Shown one piece after another: positions 7,874-17,105 of a stretch of DNA of 64,000 nt. The stretch lies in assembly GCA_964552205.1 (NCBI GenBank), contig CAZKFT010000006.1:14071-78070 (forward strand), read 5' to 3'. The position numbers and the translations under genes are program-made. The notes below the pieces were generated by a model. It worked only from the letters and a program-made list of their open reading frames with translations, did no database searches and was not told the DNA's origin. The stretch is from JAIVGZ01 sp964552205. GTDB lineage: Bacteria; Pseudomonadota; Gammaproteobacteria; Natronospirales; JAIVGZ01. Positions within the stretch are counted from its first letter, which is position 1; every line of letters begins with the position of its first letter.

Positions 7874-9792
7874 CAGTTCCCTGAAGGCGGGTCTATCGGG
7901 GGTAGGCGAGGACGCTCGGACTCGGGCATCAGCGGTACCCGTTCGCCTTCCAGTTCCTCCTGCAGGCGCCGCATCTGTTGGTAGCGCTGGTTGGTGTGGT
8001 AGTTCGCGCTTTCTGCATCCCGCAGAATCTGTGGACGCAGAAACACCATCAAGGTCCGCTTGACCGTACTGGTACGCTGGTAGCGGAACGCATGTCCCAG
8101 AATGGGAATGCTGCCAAGAATCGGCACACGCTCTTGATTGGATTGCAGGCTGTCGTCCATCAGGCCGCCCAGAACGATGATGTCTCCATCCTCGACGATG
8201 ACCCGAGTATTGATTTCGCGCTTGTTGGTCACAAGATCAACGGCGCCTACCGGCGCCTGCGTGAGACTCGATACTTCGGACTGAATCAGCATTTGAACGG
8301 CGTTGCCCTCGTTGATTTTGGGCGTGATGGTCAGACGCAGACCGACGTCCTCACGATTGATGGTCTGGAAAGGGTTCACCTGGCCTGTGCCGGTACCAGT
8401 ACCGGTGTACTGGCCGGAAACGAACGGGACTGTCTGGCCCACATTGATGTAGGCCTCTTCGTTGTCCATCGCGACGAGGTGTGGTGTGGAAAGGATGTTG
8501 GTATTTGCGTCACCGGCCAGCGCACGTAATAGCGCGCCAAAACTCGTGCCGCCGCTGCGGATGCGACCGATTCCAAGGGTCAAGCCGTCTGGGGCGGTCA
8601 CGCTGGCAGGATCGCGTGCGGTCTGGATGATACCGGTTCCCCCGCGTCCAAAATTGATGACCGCAGCAGCATCACGACCGCCGTCGCGAGGATCCACCGC
8701 CCATTGCACTCCGAATTCCGCAGACCTATCGTTGGTGACCTCGACGATGATGGCCTCCACGAGCACCTGCGCACGACGGATATCAAGTTGCTCAATGATC
8801 GAGCGAATGCTGCGCATGGCGCTTGGTGGTGCAGTAATGACAAGTGCATTCGTGGCGACATCCGGCAGGATGCTGACATTCTCGCGAGAGGTGGCACCGC
8901 CTGCCGCAGCGCCGCTGCTGCTTGCAGCCGCTCGGACCTCCGCGTAACCACGGAGCAGTTCGGCAATGCTCTCGGCATCGCCGTAGCGCAGATAAACAAC
9001 CTGAGTGGCGCCGTCGGATTCCAAGGGTGTATCCAGATGGGCCAGTAGCGCACGCAGCCTTAAACGTTGTGTACGGTCGCCACCCAGCAGGACACTGTTT
9101 GTGCGTTCGTCCGCGACAAGGGAGGGTGCGGACATCCCTTCGCCGCGTTGCTGACCTTGCATCAGGGCCTGCATCAGTCTGACCATCTCTGAGGCGCTGG
9201 CGTGTTGGAGTCTGATGACTTCCACTTCCTGGTCGCCAGCGAGGTCGATGCGCCGGACAATGGCAACCACTCGATCCACATTTCCCGCCCGGTCCGAGAC
9301 AATCAGCATATTGGAAGGTCCAAACGCCGCGACAGTTCCGAATTGAGGTAACAACGGGCGCAACACAGGCACGAGCTGGGCGGCAGGCACGTTTTGAACT
9401 TCTATGACCTGGGTGACAATTTCGTCATCGGGTCGGGTGAATGGCTGGGCAATATCCGCGCTGCCAACATGCCTGCCGGTCGCTTCAGGGACGATTCGGA
9501 TAACCTCACCGCTTTCAACCGCCACGAAGCCGTGGACCTGCAGTACAGAGAGAAACGTCTGGTAGAGAGCCTCGGCAGAGAGCGGTTTCGCCGAGATGAC
9601 GGTTACACGTGCACGCACCCGTTGGTCAACGACAAAATTCCTGCCAGTGACCTCGGATACCATCGCAATGACTTCTACGATATCGGCATCCTTCAGGTTC
9701 AAGGTGATACTTGCATCGTCATTTCGAGCCTGCGCCAGCCCTGCAGCAAGCATGACGGCCAGGGTGATCACGAAGCATTTGAGGCTTTTCAT
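7873..9792 (-). CDS. gspD: Type II secretion outer-membrane secretin GspD
   Basis: GspD forms the outer-membrane secretin channel. The protein starts with a signal peptide (MKSLKCFVITLAVMLAAGLAQA), followed by the N0 domain (ITLNLKDADIVEVIAMVSE) and repeated N1-N3 domains. The C-terminal secretin domain carries VEAIIVEVT, VGQTVPF and IVLGGLMDD segments. I chose ATG 9792; an in-frame TTG at 9810 would add six residues. The C-terminal tail is proline-rich and no clear pilotin-binding S-domain is seen, so outer-membrane targeting may not need a classical pilotin. Confidence 0.92.
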   Translation of the reverse strand: MKSLKCFVITLAVMLAAGLAQARNDDASITLNLKDADIVEVIAMVSEVTGRNFVVDQRVRARVTVISAKPLSAEALYQTFLSVLQVHGFVAVESGEVIRIVPEATGRHVGSADIAQPFTRPDDEIVTQVIEVQNVPAAQLVPVLRPLLPQFGTVAAFGPSNMLIVSDRAGNVDRVVAIVRRIDLAGDQEVEVIRLQHASASEMVRLMQALMQGQQRGEGMSAPSLVADERTNSVLLGGDRTQRLRLRALLAHLDTPLESDGATQVVYLRYGDAESIAELLRGYAEVRAAASSSGAAAGGATSRENVSILPDVATNALVITAPPSAMRSIRSIIEQLDIRRAQVLVEAIIVEVTNDRSAEFGVQWAVDPRDGGRDAAAVINFGRGGTGIIQTARDPASVTAPDGLTLGIGRIRSGGTSFGALLRALAGDANTNILSTPHLVAMDNEEAYINVGQTVPFVSGQYTGTGTGTGQVNPFQTINREDVGLRLTITPKINEGNAVQMLIQSEVSSLTQAPVGAVDLVTNKREINTRVIVEDGDIIVLGGLMDDSLQSNQERVPILGSIPILGHAFRYQRTSTVKRTLMVFLRPQILRDAESANYHTNQRYQQMRRLQEELEGERVPLMPESERPRLPPIDPPSGN

Positions 9793-9811
9793 GTAGTTCG
9801 TAGTTCCCAAT

Positions 9812-10603
9812 CTATTGCTCCAGACGCAGGGTCAGGTTTTCAACCTGCCCCCCACGCTCCAGCGTCACTGTGACCTGGTCGCTGCCGGCGATGGCCTGCA
9901 GGGCTTCCATGCTTGTCACCGGGTCAGTCAGCGACACACCATTAATCGCGGTGACCAAATCCCCGGCTCGTAGTCCCAACGAGGCGAAGCGTTGGCGATC
10001 GCGACCAGGGTACATTCTGTAGCCGCGCAACTGCCCATCCGACAAAACCGCTTGGGGGCGTACCACCTCGGCAAGTTGCTCAACGCCGACCGTCGCGGAC
10101 TGCTCCTCGAAATTGTCCAGAACCCTCGTCGTCTGGGCCGCCGGGCTGGCCGTGCCAGCTGGCATCCCATGGCGAGGGAGGCGCAGCGTTTCAAGCGTAC
10201 CACGGCGGTTCAGTAATACGCGGTCCGGCAGGACTTCGTGGACTGTAGCTCCACCTGGAACGGATGTGCCTACCGCGTAGACCTTTTCCACGCCATCAGG
10301 GCCTGCAATCAGCGCCCTGGAAGATGTTGGCTCTGTGGCAGACGCAATCCCACGCAGGGTCAGGTTCAGCCGGGTGTCAGGCGCATCATGGCGGGCGGGG
10401 GCGGGGGCTTCCCCGGATTGGCCGAACAGGTGTCTGGCTACAATGGCCTCGGCATCGGTCGCCGGTGCAGGGGATATCGGAGGTGGCGTGGCGACCCCTT
10501 GCTCAGCCTGTCTGGGCGCGACGCTCTTCCAGACGAGGGTGGCGAGCTGGTGTCCGATCAGGATGACCAGGAGCAGCGACAACAGCATCGGGCGCACTTC
10601 CAT
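9812..10603 (-). CDS. gspC: Type II secretion protein GspC with PDZ domain
   Basis: A 263-residue bitopic inner-membrane protein. One transmembrane helix lies near residues 6-26, followed by a proline-rich linker and then the homology region (LTLRGIASATEP...RALIAGPDG) that contacts the secretin. A C-terminal PDZ domain (about 185-263) contains GLRAGDLVTAINGVSLTDP. GspC links the inner-membrane platform to GspD and helps recruit substrate. It is the first gene of the minus-strand cluster; gspG to gspN are not in the window. Confidence 0.88.
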   Translation of the reverse strand: MEVRPMLLSLLLVILIGHQLATLVWKSVAPRQAEQGVATPPPISPAPATDAEAIVARHLFGQSGEAPAPARHDAPDTRLNLTLRGIASATEPTSSRALIAGPDGVEKVYAVGTSVPGGATVHEVLPDRVLLNRRGTLETLRLPRHGMPAGTASPAAQTTRVLDNFEEQSATVGVEQLAEVVRPQAVLSDGQLRGYRMYPGRDRQRFASLGLRAGDLVTAINGVSLTDPVTSMEALQAIAGSDQVTVTLERGGQVENLTLRLEQ

Positions 10604-10656
10604 TGGCGCAATCTAATCAGCTTGGGGTCGGGGGCGCAACAACTGGCGACGTCCTG

Positions 10657-10662
10657 CATAAT
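10657..10662 (+). promoter_or_regulatory. Candidate -10 box before the CHASE2-cyclase remnant
   Basis: CATAAT lies eight bases before the ATG at 10671 that opens the decayed CHASE2 gene. No convincing -35 box is present. The spacing resembles other -10/start pairs in this window. Confidence 0.3.
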
Positions 10663-10670
10663 TGATGGCC

Positions 10671-11470
10671 ATGAACTTCAAGTTGTCCATCCGGGTTGCT
10701 ATCAGTGCAGTCCTGTTCTTTCTGGCGTTTTTCGTAGCCCGTGGAGCGGTTGGAATATATCGCCTATGACCCCCGATTGGGCCTGTCCCTTGAGAACCTG
10801 CCCGACGAGCGCATCGTTATCGTCGACATCGACGAACGGAGCCTTGCAGCGGAAGGACAGTGGCCGTGGCCCCGGGCACGCCTTGCTGAGCTCATGGATG
10901 CCTTGTTCGACGAATATGCGGTTCTGGCGCTAGGCATCGATGTCGCTTGGCCCGAGCCGGAACGCACAGCCGCATCCAGCCTCATTGACCGAATTGAGGA
11001 GCTTTTGGATTCGCAGGGTATCAACCTGCCATTGGGCAGCATACGCGCCGCCGTAGAGGGAGATTATCGGCTCGCTGCCAGTATCGGAGGGCGCGAGCGC
11101 TGAACGCGGGCTATTTCAGCCAAGCATCGGAATCCATGGACAGCGATGGGGTCTACCGTCGCATGAGCATGCTTCAGGCCTACGAGGGAGATATCTATCG
11201 ACTATGTGTCGGCTACGGATGTCCTGACAGGTGTAGCAACGATGGGCGCAACTGCACCCTGATGTCCAGAGTGAACTCGATATGCTGAAGCTTGCGTTCG
11301 CTGAGTACCGAGCAGCCAACTGGCAGAAAGCCAAGGCCTTGTTCCAGCAACTGAATTCTCTGGCCCCGGACGACGGACTTTATCTGTTGTATATCAAACG
11401 GATTGAATACTTCGAGCGCAACCCTCCAGCGGGAGATTGGGACGGGGTGTTCACGCACGAGACCAAGTGA
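10671..11470 (+). pseudogene. Decayed CHASE2-domain adenylate/guanylate cyclase gene
   Basis: Pieces of one gene lie in order but in different frames. An N-terminal membrane helix (MNFKLSIRVAISAVLFF) is read from 10671. CHASE2-domain sequence with RIVIVDIDERSL and GQWPWPR lies in the next frame, 10741-11103. A further CHASE2 piece with LNAGYFSQASES is in another frame from about 11100 to 11200, and ATDVLTGVATMG lies in yet another. The extreme C-terminus of class III cyclases (AEYRAANWQKAKALFQQL ... DWDGVFTHETK) runs from about 11237 to 11470. The second set of membrane helices and the whole cyclase catalytic domain are missing. Intact relatives are about 650-750 residues; only about 265 codons remain. 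At least three frameshifts and one large internal deletion are needed to explain it. Confidence 0.8.
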
Positions 11471-11488
11471 TTGGAGTAACATTCACCC

Positions 11489-11818
11489 ATGGGTAAGAAC
11501 GAACAAAACTCCGATCACAGTCCAGAGCACGGCATTGCCGTCGACGAGGCACGTCCAGCCGTCAAGCGCCCGCCGATGTACAAGGTGGTCTTGCTGAATG
11601 ACGACTACACGCCGATGGAATTCGTGGTTGAGGTCCTGGAGCGTTTTTTCCGCATGGACCGCACCAAGGCCACGCAGGTGATGCTGCACGTACACACCCG
11701 AGGCAAGGGTGTGTGCGGTGTGTTCACCTATGAGATTGCAGAAACCAAAGTTGCGATGGTCAACCAGTACTCGCGCGATCACCAGCACCCACTGTTGTGC
11801 ACCATGGAGGAAGCCTGA
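11489..11818 (+). CDS. clpS: ATP-dependent Clp protease adaptor ClpS
   Basis: A 109-residue N-recognin adaptor. It has the ClpS core PPMYKVVLLNDDYTPMEFVVEVL, where the NDDYT loop forms the N-degron pocket, then HTRGKGVCGVFTYEIAETKV and the C-terminal PLLCTMEEA. ClpS delivers proteins with Leu, Phe, Trp or Tyr N-termini to ClpAP. Its stop abuts the clpA start, so the pair is an operon. aat, which adds Leu or Phe to N-termini, lies just downstream on the other strand. Confidence 0.95.
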   Translation: MGKNEQNSDHSPEHGIAVDEARPAVKRPPMYKVVLLNDDYTPMEFVVEVLERFFRMDRTKATQVMLHVHTRGKGVCGVFTYEIAETKVAMVNQYSRDHQHPLLCTMEEA

Positions 11819-14077
11819 GTGTTGAGTCGTGAACTCGAGACTTGTCTGTCGCATGCGTTCCGTGAGGCACGCGAGCGCCGCTATGAGTTCATGACCGTCG
11901 AGCACCTGTTGCTCGCATTGCTCGACACGGCGGAAGTGAGCGAGCTGTTGAAGTCCCTGGGTGCCGACATCGATTCACTCCGGAAGGAGTTGGATGGGTT
12001 CATCGAGGAAGTGACCCCGCTGCTCGGCGCGGATGAGGACACGGATATCCAGCCGACGCTGGGTTTCCAGCGCGCACTTCAGCGTGCGGTGCACCACGTG
12101 CAGAATGCGGACAAGCGGGAAGTCACGCCGCTCAATGTCCTCGTCGCCATTTTTGCCGAGAAGGACTCCCACGCTGTCTATTTGTTGGGGCGTCAGGAAG
12201 TGTCCAGGTTGGATGTGGTGAATTACATCGCCCACGGCCTGACCCGTCTGGATGATGACATCACACCGGGTGCGGTGGAATCGGATGAGGACGGTGAGGG
12301 GCGTCAAGACCCGGGTAAGAGTGCGCTGGAGTCTTACGCCACCAACCTCAATGAACGCGCAAAGGAAGGCCGCATAGATCCGCTCATCGGTCGTGACAGC
12401 GAAATTCAACGCACGGTGCAGATTCTGTGCCGTCGGCGCAAAAACAATCCTCTTTTCGTGGGAGAAGCGGGTGTAGGCAAGACCGCACTGGCCGAAGGCC
12501 TCGCGCGCATGATTGTTGATGGAGAAGTGCCAGAGCTACTGACAAACGCCACCGTGTATTCGCTGGACCTTGGAACACTCATTGCCGGAACCAAATATCG
12601 CGGCGATTTCGAGAAGCGTTTGAAAGCAGTACTGGCAGAGCTCAAGAAGGACCCGGACGCCATCCTGTTCATTGACGAGATCCACACCATCATTGGTGCG
12701 GGCGCGGCCTCTGGAGGCGTGATGGATGCCTCCAATCTCATCAAACCCATGCTGGCGAACGGGGAGCTACGTTGCATCGGTTCAACGACCTACCATGAAT
12801 ACCGTGGCGTGTTCGAGAAGGACCGCGCGCTTGCGCGGCGATTCCAGAAGATAGACATCGTTGAGCCGACCATCGAAGAGACGGTGGCCATACTCAAGGG
12901 CCTGCGGAGCAAGTTCGAGGAGCATCACAACGTCAAGTACCCGGTAAAGGTGCTACGTGCCGCCACCGAATTGGCTGCGCGCCACATCACAGACCGATTC
13001 CTTCCGGACAAGGCCATTGATGTCATCGATGAGGCCGGCGCGCAGATGCGTCTCCGACCGGAGAGCAAGAAGCGCAAGTCACTTTCAGTTGCCGATATCG
13101 AAGATGTGGTGTCTCGCATCGCGCGCATCCCGGCACGCCAGGTTTCGGTCTCAGACAAGGAAGCACTGCGCACCTTGGACCGTGACCTCAAACTTGTCAT
13201 TTACGGTCAGGACAAGGCGGTGGACACGCTCGTCTCGGCAATCCGCATGTCGCGTTCCGGACTCGGCAACCCCGACAAGCCCATCGGCTCGTTCCTGTTT
13301 GCGGGCCCGACCGGCGTTGGTAAGACCGAAGTGACTCGGCAACTCGGCAAGATTCTCGGCATCGAGTGCCTACGTTTCGACATGTCCGAATACATGGAGA
13401 GACACACCGTTTCGCGCCTCATCGGCGCGCCGCCGGGTTATGTGGGTTTCGACCAAGGGGGGCTTCTGACCGAGGCCGCGCTGAAACACCCCCACGCTGT
13501 CGTTCTGTTGGACGAGATCGAGAAGGCGCACCCGGAAGTGTTCAACATCCTCCTGCAGGTCATGGATCACGGCACGCTCACCGACAACAATGGTCGCAAG
13601 GCAGATTTCCGTAACATCATCCTGGTGATGACGACCAATGCCGGCGCGCAAGATATGAGCCGCGCCTCAATCGGTTTCACCGAGCAGAGCCACATGAGCG
13701 ACAGTGGTGAGGCCATCAAGAAGATGTTTGCGCCGGAGTTCCGCAACCGTCTGGATGCCATCATCCAGTTCGCGCCATTGGATGAACGCACCATCCACAG
13801 TGTGGTCGACAAGTTCCTCATAGAGCTTGAAACACAGCTGGCTGAAAAGAAGGTTGAAATCGATGTGGACGAGGATGCCCGCGCCTGGATCGCGAAGCAT
13901 GGTTACGACGTGACCATGGGTGCCCGCCCTATGGCACGCCTGATTCAGGAGCACATTCGCCGCCCGTTGGCAGAAGAGTTGCTTTTCGGAAAGCTGTCGC
14001 AAGGTGGTCTGGTCCGCGTCGGCGAGGCGGACGACAAGTTGACCCTGGAAATCGAGTCCGCGACTGCGGAGGCCTGA
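11819..14077 (+). CDS. clpA: ATP-dependent Clp protease ATPase subunit ClpA
   Basis: A 752-residue AAA+ unfoldase. It carries an N-terminal Clp repeat domain that binds ClpS, then D1 with Walker A GEAGVGKTA (about residues 215-223), and D2 with Walker A GPTGVGKTE (about 496-504). The ClpA-type middle region is short, unlike ClpB. The start is a TTG at 11819 (TTGAGTCGTGAACTCG). ClpA feeds substrates into the ClpP chamber. It runs convergent with infA, abutting it without a gap. Confidence 0.95.
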   Translation: MLSRELETCLSHAFREARERRYEFMTVEHLLLALLDTAEVSELLKSLGADIDSLRKELDGFIEEVTPLLGADEDTDIQPTLGFQRALQRAVHHVQNADKREVTPLNVLVAIFAEKDSHAVYLLGRQEVSRLDVVNYIAHGLTRLDDDITPGAVESDEDGEGRQDPGKSALESYATNLNERAKEGRIDPLIGRDSEIQRTVQILCRRRKNNPLFVGEAGVGKTALAEGLARMIVDGEVPELLTNATVYSLDLGTLIAGTKYRGDFEKRLKAVLAELKKDPDAILFIDEIHTIIGAGAASGGVMDASNLIKPMLANGELRCIGSTTYHEYRGVFEKDRALARRFQKIDIVEPTIEETVAILKGLRSKFEEHHNVKYPVKVLRAATELAARHITDRFLPDKAIDVIDEAGAQMRLRPESKKRKSLSVADIEDVVSRIARIPARQVSVSDKEALRTLDRDLKLVIYGQDKAVDTLVSAIRMSRSGLGNPDKPIGSFLFAGPTGVGKTEVTRQLGKILGIECLRFDMSEYMERHTVSRLIGAPPGYVGFDQGGLLTEAALKHPHAVVLLDEIEKAHPEVFNILLQVMDHGTLTDNNGRKADFRNIILVMTTNAGAQDMSRASIGFTEQSHMSDSGEAIKKMFAPEFRNRLDAIIQFAPLDERTIHSVVDKFLIELETQLAEKKVEIDVDEDARAWIAKHGYDVTMGARPMARLIQEHIRRPLAEELLFGKLSQGGLVRVGEADDKLTLEIESATAEA

Positions 14078-14296
14078 TCAGCGACCCCTGAAAGTGATGC
14101 GGCCCTTGCTGAGGTCGTACGGGGTGAGCTGCACGGTGACACGATCACCAGTGAGGATGCGGATGTAGTGCTTGCGCATCTTTCCGGAGATGTGTGCGGT
14201 CACTACGTGACCGTTGTCCAGCGTGACGCGGAACATGGTATTGGGCAGGGTCTCGGAGACCGTGCCTTCCATTTCAATGTGATCTTCTTTCGGCAT
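14078..14296 (-). CDS. infA: Translation initiation factor IF-1
   Basis: A 72-residue OB-fold protein with MPKEDHIEMEGTVSETLPN and the C-terminal DLSKGRITFRGR, both nearly invariant in IF-1. It binds the A site of the 30S subunit during initiation. It lies downstream of aat on the same strand with a 32-base gap, and faces clpA. The clpA-infA-aat order is a known gammaproteobacterial arrangement. Confidence 0.97.
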   Translation of the reverse strand: MPKEDHIEMEGTVSETLPNTMFRVTLDNGHVVTAHISGKMRKHYIRILTGDRVTVQLTPYDLSKGRITFRGR

Positions 14297-14328
14297 ATGC
14301 GGCGCGGATTCTGCACCACTTCCCGGTT

Positions 14329-14988
14329 TTATTCAACTTCTGCAGCAAGTCGCGCCAGAAAATCCGCCCTTGCCATTGGCGTGCCTCCCATGGATTCAAG
14401 GAAGGGGTTGGGCATCTGTCCGTCAATCAGGGTGAATCCATCCCGCTTCAATTCTGCGGAGATCCAGGTGAGTGCAGCCTTGGAAGCATCGTCCACGCGG
14501 CTGAACATGGACTCGCCGCAGAAGATTCTTCCCATCGCCAGACCATAAAGACCACCCACCAACTCACCTCGCAACCACACTTCCACCGAGTGGGCTTTGC
14601 CCAGCCAATGCAGTTCTCGGTAAGCGGCCTGCATCGCTGGTGTGATCCAAGTGCCCGAATTGGGGCGATCAGCGCAAGCAGAGATGACGCGGTCGAAGGC
14701 TTGGTTCATGGAGTATTCGAATCCCGCATGCTTGAGGCGTTTTCTCAACGAGCGGCCTATGTGCACTTCACACCGATCGAACACCATCCGTACCGGTGGG
14801 CACCACCACATGATGGGGTAGCCCTCATTGAACCAGGGGAAGATGCCGTGGCGATAGGCGGATATCAGGCGTTCCGGTGAGAGGTCACCGCCAATAGCGA
14901 TGAGACCTTCGGGGTCGTCCAAAGCGCTGGCGGGAGGAGGCCAGGCATCCGGCGGCGACTCCGTGGTGAGGATGGTTGGCACTTTCAT
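14329..14988 (-). CDS. aat: Leucyl/phenylalanyl-tRNA-protein transferase
   Basis: A 219-residue Aat. It contains the family segments GLIAIGGDLSPERLISAYRHGIFPW, MWWCPPVRMVF, GLYGLAMGRIFCGESMFSR and DGQMPNPFLESMGG. Aat transfers Leu or Phe from aminoacyl-tRNA to proteins with N-terminal Arg or Lys, making them ClpS/ClpAP substrates. Its start overlaps the stop of the DUF482 gene by four bases. The related transferase Bpt, often encoded between aat and infA in other gammaproteobacteria, is absent. Confidence 0.95.
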   Translation of the reverse strand: MKVPTILTTESPPDAWPPPASALDDPEGLIAIGGDLSPERLISAYRHGIFPWFNEGYPIMWWCPPVRMVFDRCEVHIGRSLRKRLKHAGFEYSMNQAFDRVISACADRPNSGTWITPAMQAAYRELHWLGKAHSVEVWLRGELVGGLYGLAMGRIFCGESMFSRVDDASKAALTWISAELKRDGFTLIDGQMPNPFLESMGGTPMARADFLARLAAEVE

Positions 14989-16133
14989 GTGCGATGGAAC
15001 GGCAGATGATGTGCCGCCGCCTCAACATATTGTTCGACCATCGCCCGCTCGCGCTCGCACCAGGCCTCCACAGGCACCCGTAACGAAGGTTCGGCTATCC
15101 AGTGGGCCGAGGTCGTGCGTGTGGGCTCAAAGCCACGAGCGAGCTTGTGCTCGCCCTGGGCACCTGGTTCGAAGGCATCCAGGCCCTTGGTGATGCAGTA
15201 CTCGATGCCCTGATAAAAACACAACTCAAAATGGAGACCCGGAATATCCACCTGCGCACCCCAGTAACGACCATACAGGCGACCTGCGCCCTCGAAACAC
15301 AGCGCACATGCCACGGGGGATTCCCCGTCCCAGGCAAGGAAGACCTGCACCTGATCGCCGAGGCGTTCGCCGAGTAGCTCGAAACAACGGGCGTTGAGGT
15401 AAGGCGGGTTGCCTCGTAGTTGGAAGCTGCGTGCGGTGAGGGCATGAATGCGCGCCCACAGCGCCGCATCAATAGTCGATCCGGCATGTCGCCGGATCTC
15501 AAGGCCGGCATCGGCTACTTTGCGGCGTTCCTTGCGCAGGTCCTTGCGCTTGGAGGATCTGAAGGTGGCCAGAAAGTCATCAAAGTCACCGTAACCCCTG
15601 TTTCTCCAGTGGAACTGGCAGTCATTGCGAAGCAGGAAGCCTCGCTCGGCCAGCGCCGTGGCTGCATCGTCGGCCAGAAACAGGAAGTGCAGGGTGGAAA
15701 CGCCCAAGCTCTTCGCTTCAGTGATGGCCGCGTCAATGAGCGCATCGCGCTCATCGCCGAGGAATCTTGGAGCGCTTACGGGTGAGTAGGGGGTGGCCGC
15801 CACCAGCTTCGGGTAATAGCGAAGGCCCAATCTCTGCCATGCCTCCGCCCACGCCCAATCAAACACGAATTCACCAAATGAGTCGTCCTTCAGGTACAGC
15901 GGCAAGACGCCACGGTCGCCAACAATATGGTGGGGTGTCCAGCCGGTGCCGTGGCCGATGCTATGACTATCCTCCAGCGCGGAAAGGAAAGCGTGGCGGG
16001 TGAATGGATTGTCACTGCCGGCCAGCGCATTCCAGGCCGCCACCGGTACCTCATGGATCGAGGCACAGGTACGGATTATTCGAGGCCTTCGAGCTTGTCG
16101 AGGTATTTCTCGGCATCCAGCGCGGCCATGCAA
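14985..16133 (-). CDS. DUF482 (COG3146) GNAT/FemAB-like protein
   Basis: Matches the DUF482 family, a GNAT-like fold of unknown substrate sometimes annotated as a peptidoglycan-biosynthesis acyltransferase. Characteristic stretches are DNPFTRHAFLSALE, SSKRKDLRKERR and EPGAQGEHKLARGFEP. The start is unclear. The conserved N-terminal strand (about 16040-16078) has no ATG, GTG or TTG ahead of it except ATG 16133, which would overlap trxB by 58 bases. An alternative GTG at 16043 has an AGG just before it but trims conserved residues. It lies between trxB and aat on the same strand. Confidence 0.75.
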   Translation of the reverse strand: MHGRAGCREIPRQARRPRIIRTCASIHEVPVAAWNALAGSDNPFTRHAFLSALEDSHSIGHGTGWTPHHIVGDRGVLPLYLKDDSFGEFVFDWAWAEAWQRLGLRYYPKLVAATPYSPVSAPRFLGDERDALIDAAITEAKSLGVSTLHFLFLADDAATALAERGFLLRNDCQFHWRNRGYGDFDDFLATFRSSKRKDLRKERRKVADAGLEIRRHAGSTIDAALWARIHALTARSFQLRGNPPYLNARCFELLGERLGDQVQVFLAWDGESPVACALCFEGAGRLYGRYWGAQVDIPGLHFELCFYQGIEYCITKGLDAFEPGAQGEHKLARGFEPTRTTSAHWIAEPSLRVPVEAWCERERAMVEQYVEAAAHHLPFHRT

Positions 16134-17044
16134 CCGGAACCTGCGGAAGTGACAGCCTGTCGATAGACATGGTCCATCACGTCGCCAGCTGCGAACACCC
16201 CGGGGACTGAAGTGAGTGTGGCATCGCCATGGCGACCACTTTGCACCTTGATATAGCCGTTCTCCATATCCAGTTGTCCGTCGAAGATGGCGGTGTTGGG
16301 GGTGTGGCCGATGGCGATGAACACGCCTTGCAGGTCAACTTCCCGCGTCGCGTCATCCTCGGTGGAACGAACGCGCATCCCGGTTACGCCTGAGTCGTCA
16401 CCGAGTACCTCGTCCAGAGTGTGATTCCAGAGAATCTTCACGTTCCCGTTCTCGGCCCGTTTCATGAGTTTATCCGCGAGGATTTTCTCCGAACGGAACC
16501 GGTCACGACGATGTACGACGGTGACTTCCGCGGCGATGTTGGAGAGGTAGAGCGCTTCCTCCACAGCGGTGTTGCCGCCGCCGATGACGGCGACCTTCTG
16601 GCCACGATAGAAAAAGCCGTCACAGGTTGCACAGGCCGATACGCCCTTACCCTTGAAGGCGTCCTCACTAGGAAGTCCCAGGTAGCGGGCGGATGCACCG
16701 GTGGCGATGATCAGCGCATCGCAGGTATAGGTTCCTGAGTCACCCACGAGCGTGAACGGTTTCTCGCCCAGCTTCACCGTGTGAATGTGGTCAAATACGA
16801 TTTCGGTGTCGAAGCGCTCGGCGTGCTGGCGCATCCGCTCCATCAGCCCTGGGCCCTGCAGACCCTCCACATCGCCCGGCCAGTTGTCCACATCTGTCGT
16901 GGTCATCAGCTGCCCGCCCTGTTCAATACCAGTAATCAGTACGGGTTTGAGATTCGCTCGGGCGGCATAGACGGCGGCGGTATAGCCAGCGGGACCGGAC
17001 CCCAAGATGAGGAGTCGGCAATGTCGGGTGGGGGATGCGCTCAT
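16076..17044 (-). CDS. trxB: Thioredoxin reductase
   Basis: TrxB reduces thioredoxin using NADPH through FAD. The FAD-binding GSGPAGYTAAVYAARA lies at residues 15-30, the redox-active CATC at 138-141, and the NADPH-binding GGGNTAVEEALYLSN from about 155. The C-terminal FAAGDVMDHVYRQAVTSAGSGC is typical. I chose ATG 17044 (MSASPTRH) over the longer frame because the FAD motif then lies at the usual distance; a GGAG is about 12 bases upstream. It diverges from ald. Confidence 0.95.
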   Translation of the reverse strand: MSASPTRHCRLLILGSGPAGYTAAVYAARANLKPVLITGIEQGGQLMTTTDVDNWPGDVEGLQGPGLMERMRQHAERFDTEIVFDHIHTVKLGEKPFTLVGDSGTYTCDALIIATGASARYLGLPSEDAFKGKGVSACATCDGFFYRGQKVAVIGGGNTAVEEALYLSNIAAEVTVVHRRDRFRSEKILADKLMKRAENGNVKILWNHTLDEVLGDDSGVTGMRVRSTEDDATREVDLQGVFIAIGHTPNTAIFDGQLDMENGYIKVQSGRHGDATLTSVPGVFAAGDVMDHVYRQAVTSAGSGCMAALDAEKYLDKLEGLE

Positions 17045-17105
17045 GTATAATCTGCTCCGGATTTCCAGCACATAAGTTTAACACTTCACCTGTTCAGGAG
17101 GCTGT

